A DNA stretch of 64,000 bases from Klebsiella terrigena (GTDB taxonomy: Bacteria; Pseudomonadota; Gammaproteobacteria; Enterobacterales; Enterobacteriaceae), in assembly GCF_006539725.1 (NCBI RefSeq), contig NZ_BJNO01000001.1, positions 248,001 to 312,000 on the forward strand, in the 5' to 3' direction. The first letter of the stretch is position 1. Each line of letters opens with the position of its first letter. The notes below the pieces were generated by a model. That model ran no database searches. It saw nothing but the letters and a program-made list of their open reading frames with translations, and had not been told where the DNA came from. Both the position numbers and the translations under genes were made by a program. Below, in pieces: positions 32,748-41,047 of the stretch.

Positions 32748-33647
32748 ATGTCAACACCTGAAATTATCTGGGAATTAAAGGATCACCAACGTTTCCCCTG
32801 GCGTTCCCCTGCCGCGACTCCGGCTATCTCCTGGCCGGAAGGGAAGCGGCTGGCACTGTATGTGGCCATCAATCTGGAACATTTTGCTTTTGGCTGTTCG
32901 GAGGGAGCGAAGCTCTCTCAGGTGGCAAACCCACTCGATATTCTTAACTACAGCTGGCGTGATTATGGCAACCGGGTCGGGGCCTGGTATCTGGCTGACC
33001 TGTTTGCCGAATTGGCCATTCCGCCGGCGGTGATCTGCAATACCTCGATTCTGGATTACTGTCCGGACCTGCTTGAACGCTGGCTTTCAATCCCAGGAAG
33101 CGAACTGATTGCTCATGGCCACACGAACTCACAACGACAGGGCGCTCTCGCCCCGGCGGATGAAGAGCGCCTGATTGGCTACTGCCAGCAGCGGCTAAGT
33201 GAACTCCAGGGTAAACCGGTTGCCGGCTGGCTTTCGCCGTGGATTTCAGAAAGCCAGCAAACGCCCGATTTTCTGCACCGGCAGGGGTTCCGCTATAACC
33301 TGAACTGGGCGCATGACGACCTGCCGACCCCGATGCAAACCGCCAGCGGTACACTGCTGTCGGTACCTTATCCGCAGGAAATCAACGATATCCCGACCAT
33401 CATTCCCAATGGCGTCTCGATCGAGACCTTCTGCAGGATGATCGAAGATCAATTCAGTGAACTCTCTCAACGTAGCCGCCAGCAGCCGCAGGTAATGGGC
33501 ATTGCGCTGCACCCTTATATCGTCGGCCAGCCTTTTCGCTTTTATCACCTTAAGCAGACCCTTGCGCGGCTGATCGCACAGTGTGATGACGTCTGGCTTA
33601 CCACGCCGGGGGAAATCGCCGCGCGCTATCTGTCCCAGGCCTCATAA
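32748..33647 (+). CDS. Polysaccharide deacetylase / allantoinase PuuE-like protein
   Basis: A 299-aa NodB-homology (CE4) protein of the PuuE-like branch. It starts with a WPEGKRLALYVAINLEHFAF segment typical of that branch. Also present are NTSILDYCPDLLERW, the LIAHGHTNSQRQ motif (H-x-H) and a C-terminal GIALHPYIVGQPFRF. Members remove N-acyl groups or open cyclic amides such as allantoin without a signal peptide, so the protein is cytoplasmic. GAGGAG lies six bases before the ATG. It heads the first unit of the amidohydrolase island and is followed by the NTF2-like gene. The substrate is unknown. Confidence 0.85.
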   Translation: MSTPEIIWELKDHQRFPWRSPAATPAISWPEGKRLALYVAINLEHFAFGCSEGAKLSQVANPLDILNYSWRDYGNRVGAWYLADLFAELAIPPAVICNTSILDYCPDLLERWLSIPGSELIAHGHTNSQRQGALAPADEERLIGYCQQRLSELQGKPVAGWLSPWISESQQTPDFLHRQGFRYNLNWAHDDLPTPMQTASGTLLSVPYPQEINDIPTIIPNGVSIETFCRMIEDQFSELSQRSRQQPQVMGIALHPYIVGQPFRFYHLKQTLARLIAQCDDVWLTTPGEIAARYLSQAS

Positions 33648-33716
33648 AGAAGCAGGGTCTGCACCGTAAACACATTTATTGAACCTAAGCAGTGCACTTA
33701 CTCAAGGATAAACAAG

Positions 33717-34121
33717 ATGACAACCGTACATGAACAGGCCGTATCGATAGTTAAAGCCTTCCTGGAGGCATCAATGGCGCCGGATCCTGACCGCGCCGCC
33801 GCGCTGATGGCGGAAAACGTCCAGATAACCTTTACCGGTAAGCGGCGTATGGCCCGCGTCCACGAGGTAACGGCGTTTAATGCCGACCGCTATCGTTGGG
33901 TCAAGAAGCAGCCCGGAGACTTCGAATGGATGGCAAAAGGCGACAATCATACGGTGATCTATTGCACCGGCACGCTCTATGGCTGCTGGCCTGACGGGCG
34001 TGAGTTTGCAGGAAACCGCTATCTCGACCGCTATGAAGTGCAGGGAGGGGAGATAACGATGATGGACGTCTGGAACGACAGCGCCGAATGGATCCTTGAT
34101 CCTGAATTGAATCAAAAATAG
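33717..34121 (+). CDS. NTF2-like / SnoaL-type small protein
   Basis: A 134-aa single-domain NTF2-fold protein: N-terminal helix AVSIVKAFLEASMAPDPDRAAALMAENVQ, strands VIYCTGTLYGCW and FAGNRYLDRYEVQGGEITMMDVWND. The fold is used by small hydrolases, isomerases and ligand-binding proteins. It lies 69 bp after the deacetylase gene and 61 bp before the transporter binding protein, with the second tandem operator between, so it ends the first transcription unit. Likely auxiliary enzyme of the same pathway. The role is inferred from position only. Confidence 0.75.
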   Translation: MTTVHEQAVSIVKAFLEASMAPDPDRAAALMAENVQITFTGKRRMARVHEVTAFNADRYRWVKKQPGDFEWMAKGDNHTVIYCTGTLYGCWPDGREFAGNRYLDRYEVQGGEITMMDVWNDSAEWILDPELNQK

Positions 34122-34144
34122 ACAACCTGGCATCGTTATTGCAA

Positions 34145-34166
34145 TTGCTAGCAATGTTACTAGCAA
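34145..34166 (+). promoter_or_regulatory. Tandem palindromic operator 2 of the amidohydrolase island
   Basis: TTGCTAGCAA (34145-34154), TG, TTACTAGCAA (34157-34166): two 10-mers at 12-bp spacing, the same pattern as at 32669-32690. It is 17 bp upstream of the transporter's first start codon, so a bound regulator would overlap the transcription start. Probable GntR-type operator. Confidence 0.75.
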
Positions 34167-34182
34167 ATAATCTGAGTGGTGA

Positions 34183-35769
34183 ATGATGAAAAAATTAGTG
34201 CTATCGCTCCTTGTGGGAAGTGTGCTCGGGCTGGTGTGTCAGCAGGCTAGTGCAGAAAATGTGGTTCGCTGGGCGACGGACGCTGATATTCCGACACTGG
34301 ATCCGGATGCCTATGCCTCGACGAAGGCATTAACTTTCCAGAATCATATTTATGAAGCGCTGGTACAGCGTGATGACAATCTTAAAATTCAGCCCTGGCT
34401 GGCGACCAGCTGGCAACAAACTGACGATACGACGCTACGTTTTAAGCTGCGGGAAGGCGTCAAATTTCATAACGGCAACGACTTCACCGCCGACGATGTG
34501 GTGGCTTCAATCGCCCGCGTGACCGATCCGGCCTCGGGTATCCGTGCTAATGCATCGACAATCAAGGACGCTGTTGCGGTAGACAAATATACTGTCGATA
34601 TTCATCTGGTTAAGAAAACAGGTATCGCGCTAAATGAGCTGACCGGCGTGATGATAATGGATAAGGAGTGGCTGACGGAACACAACGCCCTTAAACCCAC
34701 CGACATCAGCCAGGGAACGGAAGGTTACGCCACCAACAACACTAACGGAACCGGGCCGTTTATTCTGCAAAGCCGCCAGCGCGACACCCAGATGGTGCTG
34801 GTGCGCAACCCCAACTGGTGGAATGCGGCCCATGGCGGCAACATCGATAAAATTGTGTTTAAACCGGTAACATCTGATGCCACACGCTTGTCAGGGCTGC
34901 TGGCGGGGGAATACGATCTGGTGACCTCGGTGCCGCTACAGGATATTCCACGCCTGCAGAGTAATCCGAGGATCAATATGCAGATCAGCCCCTCGCTGCG
35001 GGTGGATTATTTAAGCCTGAATATGCGCGATAATCTTAACGCTAAAAATGAAAAGGCCGGGAATCCGCTGAAAGATTTGCGCGTGCGCCAGGCGCTGCTG
35101 ATGGCGATCAACCGCGAGGCGATTACTCAGAAGGTGATGCGCGGCCTGACGAAGCCAACCAATAACTATCTGGCGCCGGAGATCCCCGGATACAGCGCGG
35201 CCAGCAGCCCGGATATCCAGTACGATCCGCAAAAAGCGAAGGCGTTGCTGGCTGAAGCAGGCTACCCGAACGGCTTCAATCTGGCCTTTGATTGCCCGGA
35301 AGGAACCTATATCAATGCGGCCCAATGGTGCCAGGCCGTACAAAGCTTCTGGGCAAAAATTGGCGTGAAAACCAACCTCAACGTGCATCCGGCCAGCGTC
35401 TATGACCCGATTCTGGTCAACGGTCGCACCGACGTCGGCGTGCTGGGATGGGCGAACCTGCCGATTATGGATCCCTACAGCGTCGCGGTACAGCTGCTCC
35501 ATACCAACGACGGTAAAAACTTAGGCACCTTTAATATTCCGCGCTACAGCAATAAAGACGCCGATAAGCTTATCGACCAATCGGTTGGCGAACTCGATAA
35601 TACCAGGCGTATTGCTTTACTCAGCCAGGCGGTGGCGCTTGCCAATAAAGATTTGCCGTTCTTACCGATGCATTTCGAACCGGTGGTGTGGGCAATGAGT
35701 AAAAACCTACAATTAAAGCAGACGCCAGATAACGTACAGCGGCTTTGGTACGGTAGCGTTACACCATAA
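34183..35769 (+). CDS. Peptide/nickel-type ABC substrate-binding protein (family 5)
   Basis: A 528-aa SBP family 5 protein; ATG 34183 and ATG 34186 are adjacent alternatives. The signal peptide is cleaved after ASA (residue ~24). The mature protein begins ENVVRWATDADIPTLDPDAY and contains LRFKLREGVKFHNGNDFTADDVVASI, DPASGIRANA, the GTGPFILQSR core, LRVRQALLMAINREAI and YPNGFNLAFDCPEG, all typical of DppA/OppA-like proteins. It delivers a di/oligopeptide-like or other ligand to the two permeases that follow. The neighbouring amidohydrolases suggest a non-peptide amide or heterocycle. Preceded directly by the tandem operator. Confidence 0.94.
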   Translation: MMKKLVLSLLVGSVLGLVCQQASAENVVRWATDADIPTLDPDAYASTKALTFQNHIYEALVQRDDNLKIQPWLATSWQQTDDTTLRFKLREGVKFHNGNDFTADDVVASIARVTDPASGIRANASTIKDAVAVDKYTVDIHLVKKTGIALNELTGVMIMDKEWLTEHNALKPTDISQGTEGYATNNTNGTGPFILQSRQRDTQMVLVRNPNWWNAAHGGNIDKIVFKPVTSDATRLSGLLAGEYDLVTSVPLQDIPRLQSNPRINMQISPSLRVDYLSLNMRDNLNAKNEKAGNPLKDLRVRQALLMAINREAITQKVMRGLTKPTNNYLAPEIPGYSAASSPDIQYDPQKAKALLAEAGYPNGFNLAFDCPEGTYINAAQWCQAVQSFWAKIGVKTNLNVHPASVYDPILVNGRTDVGVLGWANLPIMDPYSVAVQLLHTNDGKNLGTFNIPRYSNKDADKLIDQSVGELDNTRRIALLSQAVALANKDLPFLPMHFEPVVWAMSKNLQLKQTPDNVQRLWYGSVTP

Positions 35770-35889
35770 TTTATTGTCTGCTGCCAGATTATTATTGGGG
35801 ATAAACATCTTCGGGCTACCCGCGTGGGGAATACGGCGGCGTCGGTCCCCATTTATTAGTGCAGGCTTTTATTGTTGCCCGGAGGCAAT

Positions 35890-36852
35890 ATGCTGTTTTT
35901 ATTGCGCAAGCTTTTTCAGGCCGCGATGTTACTGGCCGGTGTGGCGCTGATTTCTTTTATTCTGTTTCAGTATCTTGGCGACCCGGTGGCAAATATGCTG
36001 CCGGAAAGCGCCACAGAAGTGGAAAGAATGCAGCTGCGCGCCAGCCTGGGATTAAATGACCCGGTGTTTATCCAGTTTTTACATTACATTTCCCGTCTGC
36101 TGCACGGTAATTTCGGCATCTCGTACTACAACCAGGTGTCGGTATTCCAGCTGATTATGGAACGACTTCCTGCCACTCTGGAACTGGTGTTTGTCGCGGT
36201 GGTGATTTCGCTGGCCGTCGGCTTTCCGCTTGGGGTCTGGGTCGCCATCACGCGCAATAAAATCCTGCGCGAGAGTGTGCAGATCCTCTCGTTGATTGGC
36301 GTCTCACTGCCGTGGTTTCTTATCGGCATCATGCTGATTATCGTCTTTTCGGTATGGCTGGGATGGTTCCCCTCCAGCGGCCGCGGCGAAACCGTCAAGA
36401 TTGGTTTCTGGTCGAGCGGTTTGCTCACCGCATCCGGATGGCGTTCCATCGTACTACCGGCGCTTTCGCTGGCTCTGTCGATGATAACCATCATTATGCG
36501 CCTGGTGCGCACGGAAATGCTGGAAGTGATGAAGGCTGATTATATTAAATTTGCCCGCGCCCGCGGCATCGAGAATTATCGCATCTGGTTTCGCCATGCG
36601 CTGCGCAACGCATTATTGCCGGTGGTTACGGTGATTGGTTTGCAAATTGGCGGGCTAATTGCATTCGCGATTGTTATTGAGACCGTCTTTCAATGGCCGG
36701 GGATGGGGCTGCTGTTAATTCAGTCCATTAACTATGTTGATGTCCCGGTGCTATCCGGATATCTGTTATTTATCGCCCTGATATTTATTGTGATTAATAC
36801 CATCGTCGATCTGCTGTATTACCTGATCGACCCACGTATGCGTGCGCAATAA
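35890..36852 (+). CDS. Peptide-type ABC permease (DppB family)
   Basis: The product is 320 aa from ATG 35890, preceded by GGAGG; an upstream ATG at 35872 is inside the leader. About six membrane segments. The N-terminus is LFQAAMLLAGVALISFILFQYLGDPV and the coupling motif is MKADYIKFARARGIENYRIWFRHALRNALLPV (EAA-type loop), with C-terminal VIETVFQWPGMGLLLIQSI. It forms the channel together with the DppC-like subunit encoded downstream. It lies 120 bp after the binding-protein gene. Confidence 0.94.
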   Translation: MLFLLRKLFQAAMLLAGVALISFILFQYLGDPVANMLPESATEVERMQLRASLGLNDPVFIQFLHYISRLLHGNFGISYYNQVSVFQLIMERLPATLELVFVAVVISLAVGFPLGVWVAITRNKILRESVQILSLIGVSLPWFLIGIMLIIVFSVWLGWFPSSGRGETVKIGFWSSGLLTASGWRSIVLPALSLALSMITIIMRLVRTEMLEVMKADYIKFARARGIENYRIWFRHALRNALLPVVTVIGLQIGGLIAFAIVIETVFQWPGMGLLLIQSINYVDVPVLSGYLLFIALIFIVINTIVDLLYYLIDPRMRAQ

Positions 36853-36861
36853 GGAGTTGTG

Positions 36862-37830
36862 ATGCAACCTCGTCATTATTCAGATACGGCGGCCGGGCAA
36901 AATTTTGTCACCCGCATTGTGGCGCGCTGGCGCACATTTCTTGATAGCGATTTTTTATGGTTATTCTGGCAAAGTAAAAGTGCCGTGGTCGCTTTTACCT
37001 GCTGTGCGCTGATTCTACTCTGTTCTTTATTCAGCCACTGGATCGCGCCGCATAATGTTTTCGATACCGCTGGTTTTGATTTAATGGATTCCGAATTACC
37101 CCCCGCGTGGATGACGGGCGGCGACCCGCGCTTTTGGCTGGGCACCGATGTTCAGGGGCGAGATATTCTCTCCCTGATGCTCTATGGCCTGAATATCTCG
37201 CTGATTATCGGCGGCCTGAGCGTCCTGGCGTCCGTCGCTCTTGGCGTGGCGTTAGGGGTACTGAGCGGCTATTTCGGCGGCGTGGTGGATACGCTGATTA
37301 TGCGTTTTGCCGACGCCATGCTCAGCATCCCCACCATTATGTTTACCTTGCTGGTCAGCGGCGTCGCGCGCGTCGCCATTCCGAAAGAGTATATCGGCCA
37401 TTTTGCGCCGGCTATTCTGATTGGCGCCATTGCCCTGACGGGCTGGATGCAGTACGCCCGCACGGTGCGCAGCCTGACGCTGCTGGAAAAGGGCCGGGAA
37501 TACGTCATGGCTTCGCAAATCAGCGGCGGTAGCCACTTGCACATCATGCTGGCGCACATTGTGCCTAACGTGATGCGCCCGGTACTGGTGATGGCGACTC
37601 TGCACCTCGGCGTCGCCATTCTCACCGAAGCCACGATGTCCTTCCTCGGCGTCGGTATGCCGCCGGACCAGCCATCGCTGGGGACGCTCATCAATGAAGG
37701 CAACCAGTATCTCTTTTCCGGGCAGTGGTGGATTGTGCTGTTCCCGGCCACGCTGTTGGTCGTTCTTTCGCTGGCGTTTAACGTGCTGGGCGACTGGCTG
37801 CTCAACGCCCTCAACCCTAAGCTGCGCTAA
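36862..37830 (+). CDS. Peptide-type ABC permease (DppC family)
   Basis: The product is 322 aa from ATG 36862, with AAGGAG (36851-36856) five bases upstream. The long N-terminal tail is typical of DppC. Family motifs are HWIAPHNVFDTAGFDLM, FWLGTDVQGRDILSLMLYG, the coupling loop LLEKGREYVMASQISGG ending HIVPNVMRPV, and ILTEATMSFLGVGMPPDQPSLGTLI. It is the second half of the permease dimer, nine bases after the DppB-like stop. Confidence 0.94.
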   Translation: MQPRHYSDTAAGQNFVTRIVARWRTFLDSDFLWLFWQSKSAVVAFTCCALILLCSLFSHWIAPHNVFDTAGFDLMDSELPPAWMTGGDPRFWLGTDVQGRDILSLMLYGLNISLIIGGLSVLASVALGVALGVLSGYFGGVVDTLIMRFADAMLSIPTIMFTLLVSGVARVAIPKEYIGHFAPAILIGAIALTGWMQYARTVRSLTLLEKGREYVMASQISGGSHLHIMLAHIVPNVMRPVLVMATLHLGVAILTEATMSFLGVGMPPDQPSLGTLINEGNQYLFSGQWWIVLFPATLLVVLSLAFNVLGDWLLNALNPKLR

Positions 37831-37838
37831 GAGGAAAG

Positions 37839-38825
37839 ATGATGACGGCTTCTCTACAGGCGTTACTGGAAGTAAAAAATTTGAGCATTGAGTTCCTGCA
37901 CCGCAAAGGCAACCTGCAGGCGATTCACGATTTGACGCTGACGATGCAGCCGGGTGAGATCCTCGGGATGGTCGGCGAATCAGGTGCGGGTAAATCCCTG
38001 ACCGGTGCGGCTATCGCCGGGCTGTTACAAACCCCGGGGCGCATTCGGGGCGGCGAAATCTGGTTTGGCGATCGGCGTATCGATAATCTGGACGATGAAG
38101 CCCGGCGTCAGCTGCGCGGCAAAGCAATCAGCTGTATTTTCCAGGACCCGCTAACCAGCCTTAATCCGGTGCTGACCATTGGACAGCAACTCATTGAAAC
38201 CATCCGTACGCATCTTCCCTTGTCGGCTAACGAAGCGCGGGAGCGGGCGGTTTCGCTGTTGACGGAAGTCGGGATTAACAGCCCGCTCCAGCGCATCGAA
38301 CAGTATCCGCACCAACTCTCCGGCGGAATGCGCCAGCGGGTGGTGATTGCGCTGGCACTGTGCGTCGACCCGCAGCTGGTGATTGCCGATGAACCCACTA
38401 CGGCGCTGGATGTGTCGGTGCAGGCTCAGGTGTTGGGAGTGCTGCGCCGGTTATGCGAACAGCATGGTACGGCGGTGATGCTGATCACGCATGATATGGG
38501 GGTGGTCGCGGAAGTGTGTTCAAGAGTGGCGGTGATGTACGCCGGACGCATTGTCGAAACCGGGCCAGTCGCGCAGGTTATCAGGCATCCTCAACATCCT
38601 TATACCCGCGGGTTGATTCAGTCCATTCCGTCAATGAGCGAACGGCATGAGTATCTCAAGCAAATTGATGGCGCGATGCCGCGGCTGAACGCGCTACCTC
38701 AAGGGTGCGCGTTTAACCCTCGATGTCCGCATGCCAGCGCACAATGCCGCGAACAGCAGCCTTTGATGCACCACCGACACGCGGCCCAGTTAACCTGCTT
38801 TCATCCGCAAGGAGAATCGCTATGA
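37839..38825 (+). CDS. Peptide-type ABC ATPase (DppD family)
   Basis: A 328-aa ABC ATPase with Walker A GESGAGKS, Q-loop IFQDPLTSLNP, signature LSGGMRQRV, Walker B LVIADEPTTALD and H-loop ITHDMG. The C-terminal oligopeptide-transporter extension carries the cysteine motif GCAFNPRCPHASAQC, which binds an Fe-S cluster in this subfamily. ATG 37839 is followed directly by a second ATG. The last codons overlap the next start (ATGA, 38822-38825). It powers the importer with the DppF-like partner. Confidence 0.94.
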   Translation: MMTASLQALLEVKNLSIEFLHRKGNLQAIHDLTLTMQPGEILGMVGESGAGKSLTGAAIAGLLQTPGRIRGGEIWFGDRRIDNLDDEARRQLRGKAISCIFQDPLTSLNPVLTIGQQLIETIRTHLPLSANEARERAVSLLTEVGINSPLQRIEQYPHQLSGGMRQRVVIALALCVDPQLVIADEPTTALDVSVQAQVLGVLRRLCEQHGTAVMLITHDMGVVAEVCSRVAVMYAGRIVETGPVAQVIRHPQHPYTRGLIQSIPSMSERHEYLKQIDGAMPRLNALPQGCAFNPRCPHASAQCREQQPLMHHRHAAQLTCFHPQGESL

Positions 38826-39856
38826 ACGAGCCATCGGGCCTTGCCCCGGAAGTTGTGACCATCCGCGACCTGCATATTCGCTTTAATCTGGGGCGGGAGA
38901 AAAAAACGTCGCTCTTTCGCCCGGCGGCGAAAAAGGAGCTGCATGCGGTCCGCGGCATCGGCTTTACCATTCGCCAGGGAGAAACGTTCAGCATCGTAGG
39001 TGAATCGGGATGCGGTAAATCGACCGTTGCCCGCGCGCTGGCCGGGCTCTATCAGCCATCGTCCGGCGAGATAAACTACGCCTGGCGCAGTGCGCAAATA
39101 TCCGGTTCAGCGGGGCAAAACGGCACGCAAATGATCTTCCAGGATCCCTATGCCAGCCTGAACCCTCGCTGGCGCATCGGTCGATCGCTGGCAGAACCGC
39201 TGCTGCTGGCGAAAAAGGTGGGCACCACCCGCCAGGCCAGAGAGTATTGCGGCGAACTGCTGGAGCAGGTCGGGCTTGCTGCCGGGGATTTGGATAAATT
39301 TCCTCATGAATTCTCCGGCGGTCAACGTCAGCGTATCTCGATTGCCCGTGCGCTGGCGACGCAACCGGGTTTTTTGATCTGCGATGAACCTACCTCGGCG
39401 CTGGATGTATCGGTTCAGGCTCAGGTGCTTAATCTGATGCGCAAGTTACAGCGAGAAAATGGGCTCACCTACTTTTTTATCAGCCACAATATGGCGGTGA
39501 TCTCCCATATCTCCGATAGGGTCGGAGTCATGTATCTCGGCAGACTGGTCGAGCAGGGCAGCGTCGAGGAGATTTTCGCTCGTCCCGCGCATCCTTATAC
39601 GCGGATGCTGATGGCGGCTATCCCACAGTTTGATACGCCCGCCATTGCCCGGGAACCGATTCGTGGTGAAGCGCCCAGCCCGCTGGCGCCACCGCCAGGC
39701 TGCGCATTTGCGCCGCGCTGCCCTTATGCCAAACCGCTGTGCCACCAGACGATGCCGCCGGCGCACAACCTCAGCGCTAATCATCAGCTTGAGTGCCATT
39801 TCCCGGTTGAAGTGATGGCCTGTTCCACCTCTATTCCGTTAGCGAAGGTATCGTAA
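38822..39856 (+). CDS. Peptide-type ABC ATPase (DppF family)
   Basis: The product is 344 aa from ATG 38822, overlapping the preceding stop by 4 nt; the frame opens earlier but inside the neighbouring gene. Walker A GESGCGKST, Q-loop IFQDPYASLNPRW, signature FSGGQRQRI, Walker B FLICDEPTSALDVS and H-loop ISHNMAV are all intact. The C-terminal cysteine motif GCAFAPRCPYAKPLC is also present. It completes the heterodimeric ATPase pair. The first amidohydrolase gene starts on the next base after its stop, so the catabolic genes are cotranscribed with the transporter. Confidence 0.94.
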   Translation: MNEPSGLAPEVVTIRDLHIRFNLGREKKTSLFRPAAKKELHAVRGIGFTIRQGETFSIVGESGCGKSTVARALAGLYQPSSGEINYAWRSAQISGSAGQNGTQMIFQDPYASLNPRWRIGRSLAEPLLLAKKVGTTRQAREYCGELLEQVGLAAGDLDKFPHEFSGGQRQRISIARALATQPGFLICDEPTSALDVSVQAQVLNLMRKLQRENGLTYFFISHNMAVISHISDRVGVMYLGRLVEQGSVEEIFARPAHPYTRMLMAAIPQFDTPAIAREPIRGEAPSPLAPPPGCAFAPRCPYAKPLCHQTMPPAHNLSANHQLECHFPVEVMACSTSIPLAKVS

Positions 39857-41047
39857 ATGACCGCCATTTTGCTTAAAGGCGTAACGCCTTTTGATTCCTC
39901 TTCACCCGTTGACCTGCTGCTTGAGGACGGGAAAATTGCGGCCAAAGCGCGAGCGTTGGCTCCGCCTGAGCATGCCACTGTGATTGATGGCCGTGGTTTT
40001 CAGGCCTTTCCCGGCCTGGTGGACGGTCATGCCCACCTCGATAAAACGCTCCTGGGCCGCGAGTGGTATATCAATGATGTTCCGCGCGATCTGGCGGCAA
40101 TTATTGCCAACGAACGCACCTACCGCCATGAACAGGTCCCCGATGCACAGCTTCAGTCTGAGCGCATCGCCCGGCGCGGCATTGCGGCTGGCACCTCTTT
40201 TATCCGTACTCACGTGGATATTGATAATGAGATTGGGCTGGCCAATCTGGAAGGGGTGCTGGAGACGCGCCGACGCCTGGCGCAGCAGGTAGATATCGAG
40301 ATTGTCGCCTTTCCACAAAGCGGTATTTTGCAAAATACCGGCAGCGAAGCCTTGCTGGAGCGGGCGCTGGAAATGGGTGCTGAGCTGATCGGCGGGTTGG
40401 ACCCGTGTTCTTTTGACCGCGACCCGCAGCGCCACCTGCAGATTATTTTTGAACTGGCCAGTCGACATAATAAAAAAATCGACATTCATCTGCACGAACG
40501 CGGCGAGCTGGGCGCATTTAGCCTTGAACTGATCCTGGAATTTACCCGCCGCTATCAGAAACAGCATGCCGTGACCGTTAGCCACGGTTTTTGTCTGGGG
40601 ATGCTGGATCCTGCCCGGCAGCAGCGCTTTGCCGAAGAGATGGCGGAGCTGGGCGTGAGCGTCGCGACGACCGCGCCCGCAGATATCGCCGTACCGCCGT
40701 GGGAGATCCTCGACCGTGCCGGGGTGGCAATTTGCGCAGGAAATGATGGGGTGCGCGATACCTGGAGCCCCTATGGCAACGGCGACATGATCCAGCGTGC
40801 GGTCACCATGGGCCTGCGCTATCGCTGGCGTAAAGATAGCGAAATTATGCGCGCAACGCGCACCGTCACGCACGGCGGGGCGCGAGTGATGGCGCTCGAA
40901 AACTATGGTCTTGAGCCAGGCTGCCGTGCCGATCTGGTTCTGATCCCCGGACGGAGTATGGTGGAAGCGCTGGTGGAGGTTCCGGTCGAGCGGAAGGTGT
41001 TTAAAGGCGGTGTGCTGGTGGCGAACAACGGGGAGTGCCTCTTTTAA
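39857..41047 (+). CDS. Amidohydrolase 1, cytosine deaminase-like
   Basis: A 396-aa metal-dependent amidohydrolase of the cytosine deaminase (CodA) branch. Metal ligands are visible: H-x-H in GLVDGHAHLDKT, His in KIDIHLHERGE, His in VTVSHGFCLG, and Asp in ICAGNDGVRDTWSPYGNGDM. The last segment is characteristic of the CodA-like group. Predicted to deaminate or hydrolyse an N-heterocycle or amide in the cytoplasm. Its start follows the previous stop directly and its stop overlaps the next gene by one base (TAATG). It is paralogous to the third amidohydrolase of the operon. The substrate is unknown. Confidence 0.88.
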   Translation: MTAILLKGVTPFDSSSPVDLLLEDGKIAAKARALAPPEHATVIDGRGFQAFPGLVDGHAHLDKTLLGREWYINDVPRDLAAIIANERTYRHEQVPDAQLQSERIARRGIAAGTSFIRTHVDIDNEIGLANLEGVLETRRRLAQQVDIEIVAFPQSGILQNTGSEALLERALEMGAELIGGLDPCSFDRDPQRHLQIIFELASRHNKKIDIHLHERGELGAFSLELILEFTRRYQKQHAVTVSHGFCLGMLDPARQQRFAEEMAELGVSVATTAPADIAVPPWEILDRAGVAICAGNDGVRDTWSPYGNGDMIQRAVTMGLRYRWRKDSEIMRATRTVTHGGARVMALENYGLEPGCRADLVLIPGRSMVEALVEVPVERKVFKGGVLVANNGECLF

